From Microcella alkaliphila (GTDB lineage Bacteria; Actinomycetota; Actinomycetes; Actinomycetales; Microbacteriaceae), in the NCBI RefSeq assembly GCF_002355395.1, contig NZ_AP017315.1, positions 434,001 to 498,000 on the forward strand: DNA of 64,000 bases. The letters run 5' to 3'. The position numbers and the translations under genes are program-made. Below, piece after piece: positions 1 to 9,879 of the stretch. Below the pieces are notes generated by a model. It searched no databases. It had not been told where the DNA came from and worked only from the letters and a program-made list of their open reading frames with translations. The first letter of the stretch is position 1. Each line of letters starts with the position of its first letter.

Positions 1-2
1 CG

Positions 3-662
3 CGTCCGGGTACGACGCTCGCCGATGTGCGCACCGTTTCCGCGCATCCCGTCGCATACGCGCAGTGCCGTCGCTTCCTCGAGGCGCAGCTGCCGAGCCA
101 CGGACACATCCCGTCGGCGTCCAACGTGGCGGCCGCCGCCGGCCTGCTGGAGTCGACGCTCGCCGACGCCGCGATCGCGCCCCCGAACATCACCGAGCAT
201 CACGACCTCGCCGTGCTCGCTGAGCACATCGGCGACAACCCCCACGCCGTCACGCGGTTCGTGCTCGTCAGTCGAACGCTCGGGCTTCCGCAGCGAACCG
301 GCGCCGACAAGACGAGCATCATCGCCGAGCTGCCCGACGACGCTCCCGGCCGCCTACTCGAGATGCTCGAACAGTTCGCGACGCGCGGTGTGAACATGAG
401 TCTGATCGAGTCGCGCCCGATCGGTGACGCCCTCGGCCGCTACCGCTTCGTCATCGACCTGGACGGGCATATCCACGACGAGAGGGTGGCTGACGCGCTG
501 CTCGGCCTGCGTCGGTTCAGCCCCAATGTGCTCTTCCTCGGCTCGTACCCGCGCGCCGACAAGCGCCCGGTCGAGTTCGTGCCGCAGTACTCCGACGACG
601 TCTTCACGGATGCCCGTGATTGGCTTCGCGGCATTCTTTCCGGCGAGCCCCCGCTCGCCTAA
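3..662 (+). CDS. pheA: Prephenate dehydratase, 3' part only
   Basis: Converts prephenate to phenylpyruvate in phenylalanine synthesis. The window opens inside the gene; about 219 C-terminal residues are present and the N-terminus lies outside. The first visible part is the end of the catalytic periplasmic-binding-like fold, with the family stretch TRFVLVSR that follows the conserved His-Ala-Val. An ACT regulatory domain follows (DKTSIIAELPDD onward) and carries the ESRP motif that binds phenylalanine for feedback inhibition. The frame stays open back to base 3. The identification is strong from the ACT/ESRP arrangement. A fused chorismate mutase or other N-terminal extension cannot be excluded. 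Confidence 0.93.
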   Translation, partial: RPGTTLADVRTVSAHPVAYAQCRRFLEAQLPSHGHIPSASNVAAAAGLLESTLADAAIAPPNITEHHDLAVLAEHIGDNPHAVTRFVLVSRTLGLPQRTGADKTSIIAELPDDAPGRLLEMLEQFATRGVNMSLIESRPIGDALGRYRFVIDLDGHIHDERVADALLGLRRFSPNVLFLGSYPRADKRPVEFVPQYSDDVFTDARDWLRGILSGEPPLA

Positions 663-722
663 CCGCCCCCGCTCGGCGCTCCGCCGCTGACGAACGGCCG
701 TCACCCTCGTCGCGCTTCCGCG

Positions 723-737
723 CCCCCCAAACGGGGG
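723..737 (+). promoter_or_regulatory. G/C dyad CCCCCCAAACGGGGG upstream of xylanase
   Basis: A C6-AAAC-G5 inverted repeat lies between pheA and the xylanase gene. The identical 15-mer occurs in the same relative orientation 99 bases upstream of the secreted-protein gene that starts at 13687. It could be a protein-binding site or part of a pheA terminator hairpin, but no T tract follows it. Confidence 0.4.
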
Positions 738-761
738 TGAGAGCGCGACCACGGCATAATC

Positions 762-786
762 CGAAATGTTTCGATTGCATTTCGAT
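762..786 (+). promoter_or_regulatory. Putative operator of the xylanase gene
   Basis: CGAAATGTTTCG (762-773) has 5-base inverted arms around a TG centre. It overlaps a direct repeat TTTCGAT at 769-775 and 780-786, offset by 11 bases, about one helical turn. CGAAA/TTTCG half-sites resemble LacI-type operators of glycoside-hydrolase genes in actinobacteria, so a sugar-responsive repressor is plausible. No regulator gene sits next to it. Confidence 0.4.
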
Positions 787-827
787 AACGGATGCATAAC
801 AGAAAGTTGTTCCCCACAACAAACGGG

Positions 828-857
828 TTGTTGCTTCCCGGATCGTCTGCCTATTCT
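828..857 (+). promoter_or_regulatory. Possible sigma-70-type promoter of the xylanase gene
   Basis: TTGTTG at 828-833 and TATTCT at 852-857 are separated by 18 bases and sit 38 bases ahead of the ATG at 895. This is the best-spaced pair in the gap. It rests on sequence similarity only. Confidence 0.35.
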
Positions 858-894
858 CCGCGGGTAATCTCCACCACTCGCGCAAAGGAGCGCC

Positions 895-3800
895 ATGCCT
901 CGGCATCGCACAACCGAAATTTTCGAGCTTGATACCGGCTCGTCTCCCACCCGCAGACGCCGAAGCGGGGTCGCCGTTCTCGCGGCCCTCGCGATGGTCG
1001 TCGCTCCACTCACGGCATTCGCGCCAGCGACGGCAGCCGACACCGTCGTCGCCTCGGACGACTTCTCGCAGCCACTCAGTTCCAGCTGGCAGCAAAGCGG
1101 CGGTCCGACTCTGTCGATCGCCGACGTCGACGGCAACCCGGCCCTTGAGGTCGCCGACCGCGCGCAAGACTTCGACGGAATCGAGACCGCGCCCGGTGTG
1201 TTGCAGCCCGGCTCGACCTACACCGTGACCGCGCAGGTCCGCCTGGCTGAGGGCACCGACGGCGCACCCGAGGTGCGCTGGGTGCAGAACTACTCGGTCG
1301 GCGGCAACGCTCAGTTCGTGTGGGTGCCCGACAGCAACCGGCCGGTTTCCGCCGACGGCTGGACGACCATCGACGGAACCTTCACGATTCCGGCGAATGC
1401 GACCGCACCGAAGATCTACCTGGGCACCGCGAACCTCAGCGGCCCGTACACGTACTTGATCGACGATCTCGTGTTGACCCGCGCCCCCGAAGCGCCGGTC
1501 GTCACGCCGATCGCAAGCGACGACTTCAGCCAGCCGCTCAGTGAGTCGTGGCAGCAGAGTGGCGATCCCACCCTGTCGATCGTCGACGTCGATGGTGACC
1601 CTGCCCTGCGTGTTGGCGATCGCGACCAAGACTTCGACGGTATCGAGACTGCTCCCGGCGTTCTCGTCGCCGGAAACACCTACGAGGTCGGGATGCGCGT
1701 CCGCCTCGAGGAGGGCACGACCGGCACCCGGGAGGTGCGCTTCGTCACGAAGCCGGGCTTCCAATGGGTTCCGAACACGAACACGCCGGTATCGGCCGAT
1801 GGCTGGACCACGATCGAGGGCACGTTCACGGTGCCCGCGGACGCCGACGCGCCGAGCGTGTACATCGGCACCGCCGACAGCAGCCCCGCTGCCGCGTACG
1901 CCTATCTGGTGGACGACCTGTTCCTCAACCAGATCGGCGGCGACGGCCCGACCGACCCGGGCCCGACCGACCCCGGTACTCCGGGTGAGCAGGTCGCCGC
2001 GATGACGACGAGCTTCGAGGACGGCCTCGACGGCTGGATCCTCCGCCGCTCGAGCAACCTCGAGGTTGCCCCGACGGTGAGCGTCACCGACGAGTTCGCT
2101 CGCACGGGCACGCAGTCGGCCGTGGTCGCCAACCGCGGCAACCAGGGCGACGGCATCGGCTTCAACGTCATCGACGTTCTGCTGCCGGGCATCACTTACG
2201 AGATCGAGGCGTGGGTGCGGTTCGCGCCGAACCAGCCCGCCGGCGACATCTGGGTGACCTTGCAGGCGGACTCGGCATTCCAGACGATCGCGCAGAACAG
2301 GGGCTTGTCGAACGGCGAGTTCCGTCAGGTCAGCGCCACGGTCACGATGCCGCCGAACGCGCTCACGACGGGGCTCTTGTACTTCGAGACCGCGTACGTC
2401 GCACCGCCGGCGACCGGAAACATCACCACGTTCTACATCGACGACATCACGGTCACGCAGGCCGAGGAGCTCACCGTCGCCGATGTGCTGCCGATCAAGA
2501 ACACGACCGACTTCCCCGTCGGTGTGGCGATCGACTCGCGTGAGACGGGTGGGGCGCAGGCGGGCACGGTGGTTCGCCACTTCGACCAGGTCACTGCCGA
2601 GAACTCGATGAAGCCGGAGGCCTTCTACAACAACAACCGCGATTTCATCGCCCCGGGTGACGCAACGCAGGTGATGAACTTCGCCCGCGACAACGACCTT
2701 CGGGTCTGGGGCCACACGCTCGTCTGGCACGCCCAAACCCCGGCGTGGTTCTTCCAGACCGCTGAGGGTCAGCCGCTGTCGACGTCTGACGCCGACAAGC
2801 AGATCCTTCGCGATCGGATGCGCACTCACATCTTCGCGGTCGCGGAACTGTACGCGGGCGAGTATGGCCCGTACGGCGGGGGCAACCCCATCGTCGCGTG
2901 GGACGTCGTGAACGAGGTCGTCACCGACTCGAACACGACGGATGACGGTCTGCGCCGCAGTGAGTGGTACCGCATCCTCGGAGAAGAGTTCATCGATCTG
3001 GCGTTCGAGTACGCGGACGAGGCGTTCAACGACGTGTATGCGGCGGAGGGTTCCGACCGACCGGTGGCGCTGTTCATCAACGACTACAACACCGAGCTGT
3101 TCCCGAAGGGAACGCGCATGCTGGCACTCGTCGAGCGCCTGCTTGACCGTGGTGTTCCCGTCGACGGTGTCGGCCACCAGATGCACGTGAGCCTCTCCTT
3201 CCCCGTGCAGGATCTGGGGGCGACGCTCGAGCGCTTCGAGCCGCTGGGCCTCATGCAGGCGGTCACCGAGCTCGACGTCACGACGGGCACACCTGAGTCG
3301 GAGGCGCTGTTCATTGATCAGGGCCTGTTCTATCAGGAGGCGTTCAACGACTTCCGTGCCTTCCACGCTCGCACCGGCCAGCTGTACTCGGCGACGGTGT
3401 GGGGCCTGAGCGACAACCGCAGTTGGCGCTCCGACCGCGGCGGACCGTTGCTCTTCGACGCCCGCCTGCAGCCGAAGCCTGCCTACTTCGGAGTGGTCAA
3501 CGGCGAGCTCCCCGCCCCGCTGCGCACGGCGAACGTGTTCGGCGCGACGGTGACCGACGTTGACGATCGCCAGTGGCAGCGGATGCCCGACATCCGCATC
3601 GACAGCGAGGCCATCTTCCAGCTCCGCTGGGCAGACGGCCAGCTGTACGTGCTCGTCGATGTGGAGGACGCGACGCCCAACGCGGGTGACGCCGTCGAGC
3701 TGCAGCTCGGGACGGAGACCATCACGGTGTCCCGCGCAGATGCACAGCGCGACGACGCCGCTGGCTGGGCGACGGTTGCGACGGTGCCGCTCGGTGACGC

Positions 3801-5070
3801 CGGTGAGGGCGACCTCGTCGACTTCGACGTGCGCGTCATCGACAACGGAGCCCTTCGTGCCGGCTGGAACTCGCCTGGCGTGCTCGGCAGCCTCACGCTG
3901 CTGGAACCGTTGAGCTTCCTGGAGGTGGTCGAGGCGGAGGTCGCTCCGACCATCGACGGCACGATCGACGAGGTCTGGGAGTCGGCGACCGTGGTCGAGA
4001 CCGGCAAGCAGGTGGAGGGATCGACTGGCGCGAGCGCGACGGTCCGTACCCTCTGGCGCGGCGACGAGCTGTACGTGCTCATGGAGGTCACCGACCCGGT
4101 GATCGACGTGACAGGCTCCGACCCGTGGATCCAGGACTCGGTCGAGATCTACGTTGACGGCGGCAACTTCAAGAACGGCCCCTACCGTTTCGACGACACC
4201 CAGATCCGCATTAGTGCGGAGAACGTCGTCAGCTTCGGCGGTGGCGGTGACGAGGGCTTCCAAGCCTCTCGTCTCCAGTCGGCCACCTCGATCGTCGACG
4301 GCGGCTACATCGTTGAAGCATCGATCAACCTGCTCTCGTACTCGGGCCTCGGCACCACCCACGGGCTCGACTTCCAGGTGAACGATGCCCAAAACGGTGC
4401 GCGCCAGTCGATCCGCAACTGGGCCGACCCCTCGGGTGCTGGTTTCCAGTCGACGGCGCGTTGGGGTGTCGGCCAGCTCGTGACGGAGGCCGGGGTTGAC
4501 CCGACCGACCCGACCGACCCGACTGGACCGCGCATCGAGTTGGGTTCGCCCACGGTCGAGCCGGGCGGCACGATTCCGATCGAACTGTCGGGTCTCGAGC
4601 CTGGCGCCGAGGTCGACATCGTGCTCGTGCCCGCGGGCTTCCAGTTCGTCGGCCAGATGCTCGGACAACTGCAGGTGCCCGCCTTTGCGTCGGCGGCAGC
4701 GTTTGTCGCCGCAGACGTCGAGTTCCCGCTCCTCCTCGGCAGCTTCACCGCCGACGAGAACGGCGAGGTCTCGGGTTCGGTGACGATCCCCGATGAGGTC
4801 CCGCCGGGCAACTACCGGCTGCTGGCGCTGGTCGACGGAGTCGAGGTGGCGTCGGTCGACCTGACCGTCAACCCCGCCGATGTCGGTGGTGGAGACGGAA
4901 CCGGTGGCGGAGGGACCGACGGTGCAGGCGGTTCTGACGATGCCGCAGGCGGCTCCGGCTCGCTCCCCACGACGGGAGCAGGGAACCTGTCGTGGATGCT
5001 CCTGCTGGCACTCGCACTGATCGCGATGGGCGCACTTGTGCGCACGACGCGCATCCGCCGAGCCGCATAG
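895..5070 (+). CDS. Cell-wall-anchored modular endo-1,4-beta-xylanase (GH10)
   Basis: Secreted enzyme of 1391 residues predicted to cleave the xylan backbone. A cationic N-terminus and hydrophobic core give a signal peptide ending near residue 48. Two near-duplicate carbohydrate-binding modules follow (about 49-196 and 205-345), then a third CBM22-like module (about 369-523). The GH10 barrel (about 525-875) contains WDVVNE with acid/base Glu674 and TELDV with nucleophile Glu792. Two CBM9-like domains (about 880-1198) and an Ig-like domain come next. A sortase signal LPTTG (1357-1361), a membrane segment and a basic tail end the protein. Start chosen for AAAGGAG seven bases ahead. Thr/Pro/Asp linkers separate the modules. 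The gene sits alone between pheA and the lipid kinase. Confidence 0.95.
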   Translation: MPRHRTTEIFELDTGSSPTRRRRSGVAVLAALAMVVAPLTAFAPATAADTVVASDDFSQPLSSSWQQSGGPTLSIADVDGNPALEVADRAQDFDGIETAPGVLQPGSTYTVTAQVRLAEGTDGAPEVRWVQNYSVGGNAQFVWVPDSNRPVSADGWTTIDGTFTIPANATAPKIYLGTANLSGPYTYLIDDLVLTRAPEAPVVTPIASDDFSQPLSESWQQSGDPTLSIVDVDGDPALRVGDRDQDFDGIETAPGVLVAGNTYEVGMRVRLEEGTTGTREVRFVTKPGFQWVPNTNTPVSADGWTTIEGTFTVPADADAPSVYIGTADSSPAAAYAYLVDDLFLNQIGGDGPTDPGPTDPGTPGEQVAAMTTSFEDGLDGWILRRSSNLEVAPTVSVTDEFARTGTQSAVVANRGNQGDGIGFNVIDVLLPGITYEIEAWVRFAPNQPAGDIWVTLQADSAFQTIAQNRGLSNGEFRQVSATVTMPPNALTTGLLYFETAYVAPPATGNITTFYIDDITVTQAEELTVADVLPIKNTTDFPVGVAIDSRETGGAQAGTVVRHFDQVTAENSMKPEAFYNNNRDFIAPGDATQVMNFARDNDLRVWGHTLVWHAQTPAWFFQTAEGQPLSTSDADKQILRDRMRTHIFAVAELYAGEYGPYGGGNPIVAWDVVNEVVTDSNTTDDGLRRSEWYRILGEEFIDLAFEYADEAFNDVYAAEGSDRPVALFINDYNTELFPKGTRMLALVERLLDRGVPVDGVGHQMHVSLSFPVQDLGATLERFEPLGLMQAVTELDVTTGTPESEALFIDQGLFYQEAFNDFRAFHARTGQLYSATVWGLSDNRSWRSDRGGPLLFDARLQPKPAYFGVVNGELPAPLRTANVFGATVTDVDDRQWQRMPDIRIDSEAIFQLRWADGQLYVLVDVEDATPNAGDAVELQLGTETITVSRADAQRDDAAGWATVATVPLGDAGEGDLVDFDVRVIDNGALRAGWNSPGVLGSLTLLEPLSFLEVVEAEVAPTIDGTIDEVWESATVVETGKQVEGSTGASATVRTLWRGDELYVLMEVTDPVIDVTGSDPWIQDSVEIYVDGGNFKNGPYRFDDTQIRISAENVVSFGGGGDEGFQASRLQSATSIVDGGYIVEASINLLSYSGLGTTHGLDFQVNDAQNGARQSIRNWADPSGAGFQSTARWGVGQLVTEAGVDPTDPTDPTGPRIELGSPTVEPGGTIPIELSGLEPGAEVDIVLVPAGFQFVGQMLGQLQVPAFASAAAFVAADVEFPLLLGSFTADENGEVSGSVTIPDEVPPGNYRLLALVDGVEVASVDLTVNPADVGGGDGTGGGGTDGAGGSDDAAGGSGSLPTTGAGNLSWMLLLALALIAMGALVRTTRIRRAA

Positions 5071-5085
5071 TACGGAGCGCACAAG

Positions 5086-5118
5086 AGGGGGCGTCACCCA
5101 CCGGGTGGCGCCCCCTTC
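5086..5118. terminator. Bidirectional terminator between convergent genes
   Basis: A 14-bp stem with one G-U pair (5086-5099 with 5103-5116, loop ACC) is followed by TTCT on the plus strand. It lies 16 bases after the xylanase stop and before the stop of the minus-strand lipid kinase, so it can serve both. Confidence 0.8.
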
Positions 5119-5137
5119 TGTCCGTGGGTGACAGCCG

Positions 5138-6124
5138 CTATCTCTTCTTCGGCGCCCGCACGATGAGCGACGCCGGCGCGACCTTGACGTCGACTCCCGT
5201 GACGAGGCCCATTCCCTCGCCGTCGATCTCGAACTCTTCAGGCTTCTCGAACCGCAGGGTCGCGCGTCGGCCCTGGAAGTAGCGAAGGCCCCGCACCGGC
5301 TTGTTGCCCGCGAGCAGTCGGCGGCCGGCGCGCGTCTTGCGCAGTACCCCGTTCTCCCAGAACACTGCGGTCGACACCCGAACCCAGCCCGCGAAGTTGC
5401 GCGGCCGCATACCGACGATGTCGAGCAGACCGTCGTCGATTTCGGCGTCGGGCATGAGCAGCACGCCGCCGGGCAGGGCGCCGCAGTTGCCAACGAGCAG
5501 GGTGTGCACACTCGTCGATCGCGGCGACGACCCGTCGAGCGTGTAGGTGAGGCGCACGGCGTCGACATCGCGAACGATGCGCGCGATCGCCTCCACGTAG
5601 GCGAGCCACCCGACGCGCTTCTTCAACTCGGGGTTCGTCGCGGCGATCATCTTCGCGTCGATGCCGATGCCGATCATCACGATGAAGGCGTGCGCCTCCT
5701 CGGCACCATCCGGGCGGATGATCGTGGCGATTCCCGCATCGATCGCCCGGTCTTCGCCGTCGAAGACCGTGTCGACGGCCTCGTCCATGCGGTTCACGGA
5801 GATACCAAGGTTGCGGGCGAGCAGGTTGCCCGTGCCGGCAGGAAGCAGCGTCATGGGAAGCCCCGAGTCGATCAGTCCCTCGCTGGCGGCGCGAACGGTG
5901 CCGTCCCCGCCGGCGACGAGTACAGCATCCACGTTCTCGGTCGCGGCCTTGCGCGCGAGGTTTTGCCCCGGCTCTTCGGGGGTCGTCTCGAGCCACAGGG
6001 TGGGGGCATACCCGTGCGAGGCTTCGCGCTCGCGCACCATCTCTTGCAGGCGCTCGATGTCGACTTTGATCGGGTTGTACACGACGGCGATGCGGCGCTG
6101 GGCGGGGCGCGGGGCGGGCGGCAT
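5138..6124 (-). CDS. Diacylglycerol kinase family lipid kinase
   Basis: Member of the DagK/YegS/LCB5 catalytic family, which phosphorylates diacylglycerol or a related lipid at the membrane. The glycine-rich nucleotide site GGDGT and the following LPAGTGN motif are both present in the N-terminal half, and the C-terminal beta-sandwich with GNCGALPGG is complete. Length (328 residues) is normal. The start at 6124 is preferred because the family begins just before the RRIAVVYNP strand; an upstream ATG at 6184 would add a non-conserved basic stretch. Transcribed towards the xylanase gene and divergent from serS, 108 bases away. The lipid substrate cannot be read from sequence. Confidence 0.9.
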   Translation of the reverse strand: MPPAPRPAQRRIAVVYNPIKVDIERLQEMVREREASHGYAPTLWLETTPEEPGQNLARKAATENVDAVLVAGGDGTVRAASEGLIDSGLPMTLLPAGTGNLLARNLGISVNRMDEAVDTVFDGEDRAIDAGIATIIRPDGAEEAHAFIVMIGIGIDAKMIAATNPELKKRVGWLAYVEAIARIVRDVDAVRLTYTLDGSSPRSTSVHTLLVGNCGALPGGVLLMPDAEIDDGLLDIVGMRPRNFAGWVRVSTAVFWENGVLRKTRAGRRLLAGNKPVRGLRYFQGRRATLRFEKPEEFEIDGEGMGLVTGVDVKVAPASLIVRAPKKR

Positions 6125-6232
6125 GGCGCTCAGCGTAGGGCAGATGACTATGCGAGTGCCGGGGGATGTTCGCCGAGCGTTCATGGGGGCTGCCCCCAGC
6201 GAGGCTCGTGGGCGCGTGCCAGACTAGAGGCC

Positions 6233-7501
6233 GTGATCGACCCCCACCTGCTGCGCGAGAACCCCGATCTGATCCGTGAGTCGCAGAAGGCGAGAGGTGC
6301 ATCGGTCGACGTGGTCGATGAGGCGATCGTCGCCGACCGCGCGCGCCGCGACGCGATCAACGCCTTCGAGACACTACGGGCCGAACAAAAGGCGTTTGGT
6401 GCGATCGTCGCGAAGGCTCCGAAAGACGAGAAGGCCGCGCTCGTCGCTCAAGTGCAGGAGTTGGCCGCGCGGGTCAAGCAGGCCGAAGCCGAGGCCAAGG
6501 CGGCGGAGGCTGCGTTCGAGGCCGCGATCACGAGCATCCCGAACGTCATCATCGAGGGCGTCCCCGCGGGCGGCGAAGACGACTTCGTGGTTCTGCGCGA
6601 GGTCGGCCAGAAGCCGACGTTCGACTTCGAGCCGCGCGATCACCTCGCGCTCGGTGAGACCCTCGGCGCGATCGACATGACCCGCGGTGCCAAGGTGTCG
6701 GGCGCCCGCTTCTACTTCCTGACCGGGGTGGGCGCACGCCTCGAGCTCGCACTCATGAACTACGCGCTCGACACGGCCCTCGACGCCGGCTTCACGCCGC
6801 TCATCACCCCGACTCTGGTGAAGCCCGAGATCATGAGCGGCACCGGGTTCCTCGGGGCCCACGCCGACGAGGTCTACTACCTCGCCGACGACGAGCTATA
6901 CCTGACGGGCACGAGCGAGGTGGCGCTCGCCGGTTTCCACGCCGACGAGATCATCGACGTCTCGGCCGGCCCCGCACGCTACGCGGGGTGGTCGACCTGC
7001 TATCGCCGCGAGGCGGGCAGCCACGGCAAAGACACCCGCGGCATCATCCGCGTGCACCAGTTCCAGAAGCTCGAGATGTTCAGCTACATCGACCCGGCTA
7101 ACGCCGAGGCCGAGCACGAGGCGCTGCTGGCCCTGCAAGAGGGGATGCTGCGCTCACTCGGTCTCGCCTATCGCGTCATCGACACCGCCGCCGGCGATCT
7201 CGGCTCGAGCGCGGCCCGCAAGTTCGACGTCGAGGCGTGGGTGCCGACGCAGGGCGCCTATCGCGAGCTGACGAGCACGAGCAACTGCACGACCTTCCAG
7301 GCCCGCCGCCTGAACACCCGCTTCCGCGCCGAGGACGGCGGCAAGACGGCTCCGGTCGCGACGCTCAACGGCACGCTTGCGACGACGCGCTGGCTGGTCG
7401 CCATTATGGAGACGCACCAACGTGCCGATGGCTCGGTGATCGTGCCTGAACCGCTGCGCCCCTACCTGCGCGGCCTCGAGGTTCTGGAGCCGGTGCGATG
7501 A
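6233..7501 (+). CDS. serS: Seryl-tRNA synthetase
   Basis: Charges tRNA-Ser in the cytoplasm. The 422 residues contain the N-terminal antiparallel coiled-coil arm (about 30-105) that grips the long variable arm of tRNA-Ser. The class II catalytic core includes TGTSE (serine/ATP pocket), the motif 2 region with CYRREAGS, and motif 3 near the end (NGTLATTRW). The GTG start gives the family N-terminus [22 protein letters not shown] lies seven bases ahead of the GTG and could be the -10 of a leaderless mRNA. It overlaps the next gene by ATGA. Two tRNA-Ser genes follow within 2.5 kb. Confidence 0.97.
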   Translation: MIDPHLLRENPDLIRESQKARGASVDVVDEAIVADRARRDAINAFETLRAEQKAFGAIVAKAPKDEKAALVAQVQELAARVKQAEAEAKAAEAAFEAAITSIPNVIIEGVPAGGEDDFVVLREVGQKPTFDFEPRDHLALGETLGAIDMTRGAKVSGARFYFLTGVGARLELALMNYALDTALDAGFTPLITPTLVKPEIMSGTGFLGAHADEVYYLADDELYLTGTSEVALAGFHADEIIDVSAGPARYAGWSTCYRREAGSHGKDTRGIIRVHQFQKLEMFSYIDPANAEAEHEALLALQEGMLRSLGLAYRVIDTAAGDLGSSAARKFDVEAWVPTQGAYRELTSTSNCTTFQARRLNTRFRAEDGGKTAPVATLNGTLATTRWLVAIMETHQRADGSVIVPEPLRPYLRGLEVLEPVR

Positions 7502-8328
7502 CCCGCGAACTCGGCCCCAACGCGCACCTCGTCGCCCTCGACATCGACGGCACGATCCTGCACGAAGACGGCACGCTGTCGCCCGCGGTCGTCGCCGAGG
7601 TGCAGCGGCTTCGCGACCTCGGCCACGAGGTGACCCTCGCCACCGGTCGCTCGGTGTCGATGACGTTGCCGGTGCTTGACCGGCTCGACATCTGCCCCGA
7701 GTACGTCGTGTGCTCGAACGGGGCCATCACCCTGAAGCGTGATGACCACGCACCCACCGGGTACCGGCGCCACCACGTGGAGACGTTCGATCCGTCGGCG
7801 GTGTTGACGAGCATCCGCCCTCACCTGACGCACGCGAACTATGCGGTGGAAGACGAGACGGGCATGTACCGGTACTCGGGGCGGTTCCCGGCCGGTGCTC
7901 TCGGGTCGAACACCGAAGAGGTGCCGTTCGAGCAGCTCATGCACGAGCCGGCGACGCGCGTCGTCGTCATCTCGCCCGGGCACGCGATGGACGAGTTCCT
8001 GGCCACCGTCGAGCTGATGGGTCTGCACCAGGTCAGCTACAACGTCGGTTGGACGGCCTGGCTCGACATCGCTCCCGACGGCGTCAACAAGTCGACGGCT
8101 CTGGCGCGGGTGGTCGAGACCCTCGGCATTCCCGCCGAACGTGTTGTCGTCGCAGGCGATGGGCGCAACGACATCGAGATGCTGACGTGGGCCGCGTCTG
8201 TCGGCGGCCGCGCCATCGCGATGGGCCAGGCGCCCGAGGAAGTGTCGAGCGTGGCCACCGAGATCACTGGCACCGACCAGGAGGACGGCCTCGCGACGGC
8301 GCTCGCGACCCTCACAGATCCTGCATAG
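7498..8328 (+). CDS. HAD-superfamily hydrolase, Cof type
   Basis: Predicted Mg-dependent sugar-phosphate or nucleotide phosphatase of the Cof/IIB subfamily, 276 residues, complete. HAD motif I DIDGTIL lies at about 18-24, motif II within ATGRS at about 49-53, the motif III lysine before STALARV, and motif [12 protein letters not shown] near residue 222. The cap between motifs II and III is of type C2. It overlaps serS by ATGA and is therefore translationally coupled to it. The substrate is unknown; no pathway neighbour narrows it down. Confidence 0.9.
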   Translation: MTRELGPNAHLVALDIDGTILHEDGTLSPAVVAEVQRLRDLGHEVTLATGRSVSMTLPVLDRLDICPEYVVCSNGAITLKRDDHAPTGYRRHHVETFDPSAVLTSIRPHLTHANYAVEDETGMYRYSGRFPAGALGSNTEEVPFEQLMHEPATRVVVISPGHAMDEFLATVELMGLHQVSYNVGWTAWLDIAPDGVNKSTALARVVETLGIPAERVVVAGDGRNDIEMLTWAASVGGRAIAMGQAPEEVSSVATEITGTDQEDGLATALATLTDPA

Positions 8329-8385
8329 GCGATTGGAAACGTCGATTTTCGGGCGTGTCGGCTAGACTGGGCGGCTGATGTCCAA

Positions 8386-8473
8386 GGAGGGCTGTCCGAG
8401 CGGCCGATGGAGCTGGTCTTGAAAACCAGTGGGCAGAAATGTCTCGTGGGTTCGAATCCCACGCCCTCCGCCA
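8386..8473 (+). tRNA. tRNA-Ser (anticodon TGA)
   Basis: A seven-base acceptor stem GGAGGGC pairs with GCCCTCC. A class II long variable arm is present, the T-arm GGGTTCGAATCCC is intact, and the anticodon loop reads CTTGAAA, giving UGA for UCN codons. CCA is encoded (8471-8473). TAGACT at 8363-8368 is a likely -10. Confidence 0.97.
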
Positions 8474-8507
8474 CCCGGCAGTCCGTCGTGTCCCGGGGGA
8501 GGGGTCG

Positions 8508-9800
8508 ATGACCGAGCTGATCCGCGATCGCGCGTTGCGCTCTTTGCCGACCGCGCAGATCCGTCACGGCCGCCTGCCCCGCCCCCACTGGTGGAAGACG
8601 CTGCTCACCGTGGTCGGTGCCGCGCTGTCGGTCGTGCTCGTCAGCGGCACGGCACTCGCCGGCATCGTCGCGTGGCGGTTCGCCGAGAACATCGACCAGG
8701 ACGTGCTCGTCGACGCCGAGGGCAACGTGCGGGCGATCCCCGCCGTCGGCGACTGGCCCGGCGGGTTCAACATCATGGTTTCCGCACTCGATAACGCGGA
8801 AGGTCAGTTCGACGGCGCGGATCGCGGCACAACCGTTCTCAACGACGCGAACCTGCTCGTTCACGTCGCGGAAGATCAGCAGTCTGCCGTTGTCATCAGT
8901 ATCCCCCGTGACCTCATCGTTCCGATCCCGTCGTGCCCGGAGGAGGACGGGGAAGGCTTCTACTCCGCGATGTCGGCTCAGCAGTTCAACGTGGCCTACA
9001 GCTACGGCGGTATGAACTGCGTCGTGTTGACGGCCGAGGCCTTGACGGGTCTCACGATCGACTACTCCGCGACCATCAGTCTCGAAGGTGTTGCGGCCAT
9101 GTCGACCGCGGTGGGCGGCGTCGACATCTGCGTGACCGAGCCGATTTTCGACCGTTACACCGGCCTCGACCTTCCCACCGCTGGGACTCACACGGTGGAA
9201 GGTTTCCAGGCCATGCAGTTCTTGCGTACGCGATACGGCGTGGGCGACGGTAGTGACGTCAGCCGCATCGGATCCCAGCAGCAGTACATGGCGTCCCTTA
9301 TTCGCAAGCTGCAAGACGAAGGCACGTTGACCAACCCCGGCGCCCTGTACGGGATCGCTCAGGTCGCGACGCAGAACATGCGCCTTTCCAGCGGCTTGAC
9401 AAGCCTCGACACGATGGTCTCGATGGCGCGCGTACTGGCGGACATCCCCCGCGAGAACATCATCTTCGTGCAGTACCCGGCGACGACCAACGCCGAGGGC
9501 CGTGCCATTCCGATTGCGTCGGAAGCCGACGTGCTGTTCAGCAAGATCCTGAACGGTGAGCGCTTCACGCTCGCCGACGATCCGACCGGGAATGGGACGA
9601 CAATCGACCCGAACGCTCCCCAGCCTGAGCCGTCGGCTGAGCCCGAGCCGGCGCCAACGAGCGATGCGGGCGGGGAGACCCCGGCGCCGACGGATTCCGA
9701 CGAGCCGACCGCGAGCCCCGACGCGCCCACGGGTCCCGAAGTGCTCGACTTTGGTCGGGGCCAGACGGCGGCGCAAGCGACCTGCTCCGTCGCGAACTGA
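8508..9800 (+). CDS. LytR-CpsA-Psr (LCP) family cell-wall ligase
   Basis: LCP enzymes attach teichoic acids or other glycopolymers to peptidoglycan from an undecaprenyl-phosphate carrier. The 430-residue protein has a short cytoplasmic tail and one membrane segment (about 27-55). The LCP domain shows the Asp/Arg-rich polyprenyl-phosphate pocket (SIPRDLIVPIP; later FLRTRYG and DVSRIGSQQQY). A Pro/Glu/Thr/Ser-rich extracellular tail begins near residue 365 and the protein ends in a Cys-containing stretch. Start chosen for the GGGGGAGGGG element ahead of ATG 8508; an earlier ATG would lie inside the tRNA. It sits alone between two tRNA-Ser genes. Confidence 0.92.
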   Translation: MTELIRDRALRSLPTAQIRHGRLPRPHWWKTLLTVVGAALSVVLVSGTALAGIVAWRFAENIDQDVLVDAEGNVRAIPAVGDWPGGFNIMVSALDNAEGQFDGADRGTTVLNDANLLVHVAEDQQSAVVISIPRDLIVPIPSCPEEDGEGFYSAMSAQQFNVAYSYGGMNCVVLTAEALTGLTIDYSATISLEGVAAMSTAVGGVDICVTEPIFDRYTGLDLPTAGTHTVEGFQAMQFLRTRYGVGDGSDVSRIGSQQQYMASLIRKLQDEGTLTNPGALYGIAQVATQNMRLSSGLTSLDTMVSMARVLADIPRENIIFVQYPATTNAEGRAIPIASEADVLFSKILNGERFTLADDPTGNGTTIDPNAPQPEPSAEPEPAPTSDAGGETPAPTDSDEPTASPDAPTGPEVLDFGRGQTAAQATCSVAN

Positions 9801-9879
9801 GCGCTTTCGGGCGCACGCCGGTAGGCGGACGAGCGTCGGGCATCCCCGTGACGGGCTATAGTGGTCACGGCTTTCGCCA

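Noticed and set aside
604..5568. Long minus-strand frame across the xylanase gene
   Set aside because: Composition is that of a codon-bias shadow (Arg/Asp/Val runs), no start signal, and the plus-strand GH10 enzyme is unambiguous.
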